DNA of 10,166 bases, from contig JAEOTU010000200.1 of NCBI GenBank assembly GCA_016839665.1, positions 1 through 10,166 of the forward strand, in the 5' to 3' direction. The notes under the pieces are model-generated. The model did not search any database. It was not told the DNA's origin and saw only the letters and a program-made list of their open reading frames with translations. A program made the position numbers and the translations under genes. Within the stretch, counting starts at the first letter, position 1. Every line of letters starts with the position of its first letter. Source of the stretch: Candidatus Hodarchaeota archaeon. Lineage in GTDB: Archaea; Asgardarchaeota; Heimdallarchaeia; Hodarchaeales; Hodarchaeaceae. Below are positions 6,557 through 10,166 of the stretch, piece after piece.

Positions 6557-6868
6557 CTAAATCTTAAATGATAATGAAATTCCTCCATGAATAACAGGAA
6601 TGAAGACTAAAGTGTCGTTGGCTTTCAATTTAGTTGACATTCCATCTAATACGGAGATACTTTGGTCATTAACAAAGATTAATATGCTTCTTTTCACATC
6701 TAGTGACTCAGTAAAGAAACTCTTCAGTTCTTTGAATTGAGAATTTTGCGTAAGCTCCCTGACAATTTCTAATACGGACTTTTCTGAAGAAATTTGATAA
6801 GGCAAATACTGTTGTTTTAAATCATACTGAAGAGATCCTAGAAATTTTATTTGGATTTTCATCTGCAC
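6557..6868 (-). CDS. MoaD/ThiS-family ubiquitin-like protein with tail after Gly-Gly
   Basis: A protein of about 103 residues (101 if it starts at the ATG at 6862 instead of GTG 6868). The beta-grasp outline is visible: MKIQIKFLGSL strand, a helix with VLEIVRELTQ (32-41), ILIFVNDQSI (62-71) and a final DTLVFIPVIHGG (85-96). These match MoaD, ThiS and the SAMP modifiers, which carry sulfur as a C-terminal thiocarboxylate or conjugate to lysines. Those functions need a C-terminal Gly-Gly. Here Gly95-Gly96 is followed by ISLSFKI and a clear TAG stop, so the tail must be cut off, or the protein works differently. No E1-like activating enzyme or peptidase gene is in the window. It begins 20 nt after the tRNA-Gly and ends 23 nt before argF. 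No Shine-Dalgarno site is evident, so the exact start is uncertain. Confidence 0.8.
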   Translation of the reverse strand: MQMKIQIKFLGSLQYDLKQQYLPYQISSEKSVLEIVRELTQNSQFKELKSFFTESLDVKRSILIFVNDQSISVLDGMSTKLKANDTLVFIPVIHGGISLSFKI

Positions 6869-6888
6869 ATCAATTTTTGTTTTAGTGA

Positions 6889-6991
6889 TGCGTCGACCGG
6901 GATTTTCAGTAAACCTCTAAAGAAAGCTTCATTTGAACCCGGGTTACTTGCTTGGGAGGCAAGAGTCCTAACCAAGCTAGACTATCGGCGC
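6889..6991 (-). tRNA. tRNA-Gly (anticodon CCC) with a T-loop intron
   Basis: Read on the minus strand from 6991: acceptor GCGCCGA, TA, D arm GTCT...GGAC, anticodon stem CTTGC/GCAAG around loop CTCCCAA (anticodon CCC), a 4-nt variable region, T stem CCGGG/CCCGG, acceptor TCGACGC and discriminator A73. The spliced length is 74 nt; CCA is not encoded. The T loop is interrupted between positions 59 and 60 by a 29-nt intron and reads TTCAAAT after splicing. The acceptor stem has one mismatch, C4 with A69; all other pairs fit. A TATA box is about 45 nt upstream. The tRNA lies between cofE and the ubiquitin-like gene, on their strand. Confidence 0.94.
6903..6931 (-). other. 29-nt tRNA intron with bulge-helix-bulge splice site
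   Basis: The exon TTCA pairs with intron TGAA as a 4-bp helix, flanked on each side by a 3-nt bulge, AAT and AAT, exactly the motif cut by the archaeal tRNA splicing endonuclease. Cutting after the second base of each bulge joins TTCAAA to TCCCGG and restores a normal T loop. The intron interior forms a further hairpin (AAGCTTT with GAGGTTT around CTTTA, with G-T pairs). Confidence 0.88.
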
Positions 6992-7030
6992 AGGAACCAA
7001 CACTAACTTTGATTAATTGGCTTTTATTGC

Positions 7031-7042
7031 TAATTTATATTA
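7031..7042 (-). promoter_or_regulatory. TATA box of the tRNA-Gly transcript
   Basis: On the minus strand this reads TAATATAAATTA, a good archaeal TATA box. Its centre is about 45 nt before the tRNA 5' end, so transcription would start about 20 nt upstream of the tRNA. The same transcript could run into the ubiquitin-like gene and argF. Confidence 0.5.
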
Positions 7043-7110
7043 GCTACTTTTGTGCAGTCGACATTTCTACTTTGATGAGAAATTTCAGCTCAAGCAGGCA
7101 GGCAATCTAC

Positions 7111-7854
7111 TTATCGAAAGACATCTGTTTGCCGATCCCTGTTCAAATCCGTAGCAGAAGCATCAGCTTGGGAATATTCCACTCCACGCACTATAATTAC
7201 AGGTGTACCCTCATCAGCTTGACCCATTACTAGCCCTGCTGCAGCGGTAACCTCATCAGCCCTAGCAACAAGAGTTGATAGTAATTCATATCCAAAAAGG
7301 TCTTTAGTACCCCTAAAATCCTCAATAGGATTAATTCCTGCAACACCAATCGCGACATTGACTGTTCCTGTTCGTAATGGCCTTCCAAAAGTATCTGAAA
7401 TGATAACAGCCACAGTTTTTCCTAATAATGAGAAGATTCGATCTCTTATTCGCCGAGCTGACAAATCAGGATCATCAGGAAGAGAAATGACAGTCTCTCC
7501 AGGTGTATTTGATTTATCAACACCACTATTAGCACAAATAAATCCATGTTTAGTAGCGGTTATCAATACTCGCTCATTCATCCTAATGATTTCTTGGCTT
7601 TCTCGAAGAATAACTTCAATTTTTCGGGGATCTTTATCCTGTAGATTACCAATATGTAGAGCAAAGGAGCTTGGTTCTATTTTACCGAGGTCAAAGACCT
7701 TATTCTCCGCTTTTGATACGATAGTATGAGCAATAACAATGATATCACCATCGATCAATTCCACTTTCCCTAATTCATCAATTAAGATGTTTTCCAGATC
7801 ATCTCCTGGATTAATAATTGGGAAGTCTTGGAGAGGAAAAATTGTGACCTTCAT
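7111..7854 (-). CDS. cofE: Coenzyme F420-0:L-glutamate ligase
   Basis: This 247-residue enzyme uses GTP to add glutamates to the lactyl-phosphate side chain of F420-0, the last step of coenzyme F420 synthesis. Family segments are clear throughout: NPGDDL (15-20), DGDIIVIAHTIVSKAE (35-50), HGFICANSGVDKSN (103-116), LPDDPDLSARRIR (125-137), SDTFGRP (153-159), AIGVAG (168-173), ARADEVTAAAGLVMGQ (197-212) and a closing DVFR. It is the single-domain archaeal type, without the nitroreductase-like extension of bacterial FbiB. Start: ATG 7852-7854, with AGGAC (7864-7868) 9 nt upstream. The gene follows the probable C/D sRNA closely on the same strand. It implies that the organism makes F420; the other F420 synthesis genes are not in this window. 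Confidence 0.96.
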   Translation of the reverse strand: MKVTIFPLQDFPIINPGDDLENILIDELGKVELIDGDIIVIAHTIVSKAENKVFDLGKIEPSSFALHIGNLQDKDPRKIEVILRESQEIIRMNERVLITATKHGFICANSGVDKSNTPGETVISLPDDPDLSARRIRDRIFSLLGKTVAVIISDTFGRPLRTGTVNVAIGVAGINPIEDFRGTKDLFGYELLSTLVARADEVTAAAGLVMGQADEGTPVIIVRGVEYSQADASATDLNRDRQTDVFR

Positions 7855-7868
7855 ATGAATTAAGTCCT

Positions 7869-7874
7869 AAAAAA
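7869..7874 (-). terminator. T6 tract after the C/D sRNA
   Basis: Six T residues on the minus strand begin 8 nt after the sRNA terminal stem and precede the cofE ribosome site. They could end the sRNA transcript, with some read-through into cofE. Confidence 0.4.
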
Positions 7875-7882
7875 GAGTCTTA

Positions 7883-7948
7883 CAGCCTCAGACCGCTCAT
7901 CGTTCATCATTTACTAATTTCTGTTCCCTAAGCTGTCATCACTGGCTG
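7883..7948 (-). ncRNA. Probable box C/D guide sRNA
   Basis: Read on the minus strand: terminal stem CAGCC (7948-7944), box C GTGATGA (7942-7936), a 12-nt guide CAGCTTAGGGAA, box D' CAGA (7923-7920), a 9-nt spacer, box C' ATGATGA (7910-7904), a 12-nt guide ACGATGAGCGGT, box D CTGA (7891-7888), then GGCTG (7887-7883) closing the 5-bp terminal stem. Order, the two equal 12-nt guides and the 66-nt size match archaeal C/D sRNAs, which direct 2'-O-methylation of rRNA or tRNA. D' is degenerate (CAGA for CTGA). By the box D plus five rule, target C residues lie in 5'-ACCGCUCAUCGU and 5'-UUCCCUAAGCUG. I could not assign targets. It lies between the TPR gene and cofE, where no protein is encoded. Confidence 0.65.
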
Positions 7949-7998
7949 GATTCTTGAATTACTGGGTCTTAGATCATCCTCAGTTATTACTTTAATTG

Positions 7999-8757
7999 TC
8001 ATATACCAAATTCTGCAGGGCGAGTTTTTACCTGTTCGGTTAGGTCTTCCAACAATCGTCTTACTTTTTCTGTTTGTGAAGCATTTCCTACTTTGTGATA
8101 CTTTTCATGAGCTCTAGCTAAGAGCTCAATTACTTCTTTAACGTTTTCTCGTGCACTAATTAATGCTCTTGCTCGCTGGTATAATGCGTGAGCTTCATAT
8201 CGGGTTGGATCCTCCCGTCCTTTCTTAAATTCTTCCACGGCCTTCTCCAAATAGAAGGCTTTGTCAAAATTAGATTCCATAGCAGCAGCTCTCTGAACAT
8301 AGGATCGTGCACGTGCCTGAGCTGCTTCTAGATCACGATCGGTAGTTTGGTAAAGTGCCGCTGCAGACTCATAAAGACGTGCTGATTCGATAAATTCTCC
8401 CTGTTTGGCCTTCAGTTTAGCGAGCTCACCTTGAGTTTGTGCCTGAATGGTTCTAGCTTGTTTCGCTTCCTCGGAAAATCCCTCAGTTGAAAAAGTCACA
8501 TTCGCTTTACCAAAACTCCGGATAGCATCAAGAAAATTCATATCCATCATGTGAAGATATCCTTGGGCGCAAAAGTTGAATCCTTCTGCCCTTTGACTCA
8601 ATTTTTTCTGATCTGCCCCCCTAAAAAGTTTGGCTGAGTTCTTAAAACTCTCCATGGCCTCATCATACCGCTGGGTCTCATAAAGGACCATTCCCTGATC
8701 GAATTCCTCCTGTCCCTTCTTAATCTTGCTTCCTTTGAATAATGGCACGAAGATCAA
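7999..8757 (-). CDS. TPR-repeat protein, function unknown
   Basis: A 252-residue, almost wholly helical soluble protein. Tetratricopeptide-like helix pairs are visible at about 14-47 (GQEEFDQGMVLYETQRYDEAMESFKNSAKLF matches the TPR pattern), 58-90, 112-137 (KAKQGEFIESARLYESAAALY) and, less clearly, 165-222. TPR arrays bind partner proteins; the repeat style also recalls the helical layers of SNAP-like proteins, but that is only a resemblance. No enzyme motif, signal peptide or membrane segment is seen. The start is uncertain: TTG 8757 is the longest choice, behind an in-frame stop, while GTG 8748 gives a protein beginning MPLFKGSK and has a GGTTGAT close upstream. It is divergent from the surface-protein gene and followed by the C/D sRNA. 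Confidence 0.8.
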   Translation of the reverse strand: MIFVPLFKGSKIKKGQEEFDQGMVLYETQRYDEAMESFKNSAKLFRGADQKKLSQRAEGFNFCAQGYLHMMDMNFLDAIRSFGKANVTFSTEGFSEEAKQARTIQAQTQGELAKLKAKQGEFIESARLYESAAALYQTTDRDLEAAQARARSYVQRAAAMESNFDKAFYLEKAVEEFKKGREDPTRYEAHALYQRARALISARENVKEVIELLARAHEKYHKVGNASQTEKVRRLLEDLTEQVKTRPAEFGI

Positions 8758-9142
8758 CCCTATTACAAAAAAATCTCATGATTCTACTAGTTCTCAGTTT
8801 CTGAGTTCTTTCAAATGAATTCTCTTTTCAACCTTTATGAAATTTGCCTCTTTCAAATCCCCAATCTTTAAGAAACACAGGGAACAAGAATATATAGTGA
8901 GAAGAATCAAGAAGTTTTACTGGAAAAGACTAGGATATTTCCACACTCCGATGGAAGAATGGATTAATTAGTCTTTTCAGGGATTTTAAGAGATTCCCAA
9001 AGAATAAGAAAACATAAATAAAGAAAGTTAAATATTAAAGATCCTAGTTAATACTTTCCTTTAAATCCGTCCAAATTTTAAAATGAATGGAATTGACGTC
9101 GTTTTCGAAATAGTAGAGGAAATATCATTTGGTGGTTTATAA
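8758..9142. other. Divergent intergenic region
   Basis: No gene is supported between the divergent TPR and surface-protein genes. The region is AT-rich and must hold both promoters. TATATAG (8891-8897) is the clearest TATA-like site and reads on either strand; AAATTTTAAAA near 9073-9082 could serve the + strand gene. A 5-bp hairpin CTCAG/CTGAG lies at 8793-8805 in the TPR leader. GGTGG (9131-9135) lies 7 nt before the GTG start at 9143 and probably acts as its ribosome site. Confidence 0.45.
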
Positions 9143-10166
9143 GTGAAAAAAATTCAAGGAAGCACAAGGCTCTTACTCTTCATTTTATTGATTGTTATCT
9201 ATTCTACTCACGGAACCGTACTTTTTTATCAAATTAATTCTATTGAGTATTCCGTAAGCGGTAGAAATGTCTCACCTCTCCGAAAAGACGCTTTAACACC
9301 AAATGATCTCCCACAAACTGGTATTGTCTCACCTTCAAGATTTCCTCGCTCTCCTTTGGCAAGTATTCAAGAAATACCTAATGATAAACCCATTTTTTTC
9401 CCAGGGGATGAAGTTCACATTAGAAATCGGTTTAGACTCCCTGGTGACTTAGGGGATCCTCCTACTAATTGGGCGATTGTTCAACAAAGAATTGGGATTT
9501 ATCTATTTGAGAGTACCGAGCCACTTAGTAATGACTCTGACCATCAAGTTTCAGTCTTAACCCCTGATAGCGATATTACTAATGGAACCTATACTTTATC
9601 CCCATATGTAGCGCTTTCAGATGATTTATCGCATGGGTGGCTGAACACCTCATTTAATATTCCTGATCTCACAACACTTGGTGATAATAATATTGAACCA
9701 GGTGACGATGTTACGATCTATCAGTATTTTGAGGGAAATAGCAGCAGTGATGCTGATCTTGGTGGCGTGGTAATTCCCCTCACTGATACCTTTAGCTTGG
9801 GCGGGTTTTCAAAAATTACTAGAGAGGATCCAGGATTTGTTCCCAACACGTTTCGTCAGGGGGAAGCCTCCTCCGTCAAACTCATAGCACAATCGGGAGA
9901 TGATTTTGTACCAGGAGTAGATGTCACCTGTGAACTTTACTTTGATAATGATACGAGAATTACAAATCCCGCAGATATTGGAATCACCATTACGCTTACC
10001 GATATAGCCTCTACAAACCCTAGTACCACAACAGATACTAATGGTGAACTGAATTTAACAGTAGAAACAATGAGTCCTGATACCCCAGAGGAAGACTATT
10101 ATATTCTGATAACAGGAGATTTTAGCCCAACCACGTATTATACGGAAAATTACGATGGAACTGCAA
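9143..10166 (+). CDS. Secreted or membrane-anchored surface protein, 5' part (cut by window edge)
   Basis: An open frame runs from GTG 9143 to the window edge without a stop (341 codons plus one base), so the gene is incomplete at its 3' end only. The N-terminus MKKIQGSTRLLLFILLIVIYSTHG is a positively charged start plus one hydrophobic stretch (about 10-28): a signal peptide or signal anchor. After it comes a Thr/Ser/Asp/Pro-rich, beta-strand-like sequence with almost no cysteine and acidic overall character, typical of archaeal cell-surface proteins built of Ig-like domains. Several N-x-S/T sequons occur (NDS, NGT, NTS, NSS, NDT, NLT), in keeping with archaeal N-glycosylation. The segment with PGVDVTCELYFDND and TDTNGELNLTV resembles a surface Ig-like (big/CARDB-like) domain, but I cannot name the family. 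No function is assigned. Confidence 0.85.
   Translation, partial: MKKIQGSTRLLLFILLIVIYSTHGTVLFYQINSIEYSVSGRNVSPLRKDALTPNDLPQTGIVSPSRFPRSPLASIQEIPNDKPIFFPGDEVHIRNRFRLPGDLGDPPTNWAIVQQRIGIYLFESTEPLSNDSDHQVSVLTPDSDITNGTYTLSPYVALSDDLSHGWLNTSFNIPDLTTLGDNNIEPGDDVTIYQYFEGNSSSDADLGGVVIPLTDTFSLGGFSKITREDPGFVPNTFRQGEASSVKLIAQSGDDFVPGVDVTCELYFDNDTRITNPADIGITITLTDIASTNPSTTTDTNGELNLTVETMSPDTPEEDYYILITGDFSPTTYYTENYDGTA

Noticed and set aside
6952..7233. Forward open frame of 93 codons
   Set aside because: It runs antisense through the tRNA-Gly, its promoter and the end of cofE; its product has no protein-like features.
7358..7729. Forward open frame of 123 codons inside cofE
   Set aside because: It is antisense to conserved cofE motifs, so it is a shadow.
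1..10166. Mobile elements, integration sites or CRISPR-like arrays
   Set aside because: No transposase, integrase, terminal repeats, target duplications or regularly spaced repeats were seen. The tRNA-Gly is intact, with no partial copy of its 3' end in the window.

Overview
This window is from an archaeon with an AT-rich genome. Five things point there: an archaeal-type DnaG with a central TOPRIM domain, a short archaeal-type pantetheine-phosphate adenylyltransferase, a coenzyme F420 ligase (CofE), a zinc-ribbon NusA-like protein of the archaeal kind, and a tRNA-Gly whose intron folds into a bulge-helix-bulge splice site. A probable box C/D guide RNA fits the same picture. The lineage cannot be fixed from one window; a TACK or Asgard archaeon is a reasonable guess, but only a guess.

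The left half (1-5028) is on the + strand. A gene-free leader is followed by dnaG, whose best start is the GTG at 406, behind a strong Shine-Dalgarno site. A terminator-like hairpin with a T tract closes dnaG. A GC-rich, foldable stretch at about 1772-2030 looks like an unidentified structured RNA. It is followed by coaD, a further gene-free stretch with hairpins, a site-2-protease-type membrane metalloprotease whose start codon sits just behind a perfect 16-bp palindrome, and an unrecognised six-helix membrane protein.

From 8757 down to 5037 everything is on the - strand. In order of transcription: a TPR protein, a probable box C/D sRNA, cofE, an intron-containing tRNA-Gly(CCC), a MoaD/ThiS-type ubiquitin-like protein with a seven-residue tail after its Gly-Gly, argF, and the zinc-ribbon/KH protein. 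The tRNA, the ubiquitin-like gene and argF are packed with gaps of about 20 nt. The zinc-ribbon gene meets the membrane-protein gene tail to tail with only 8 nt between stops.

The right end (9143 on) is the 5' part of a large + strand gene for a secreted or membrane-anchored, beta-rich surface protein with many N-glycosylation sequons. It is cut by the window edge.

The protein genes are mostly unrelated housekeeping functions: replication or RNA decay, CoA, arginine and F420 synthesis, and transcription. The points most worth a second look are non-coding or post-translational: the C/D sRNA, the unidentified structured RNA, the T-loop tRNA intron, and the tail on the ubiquitin-like protein.
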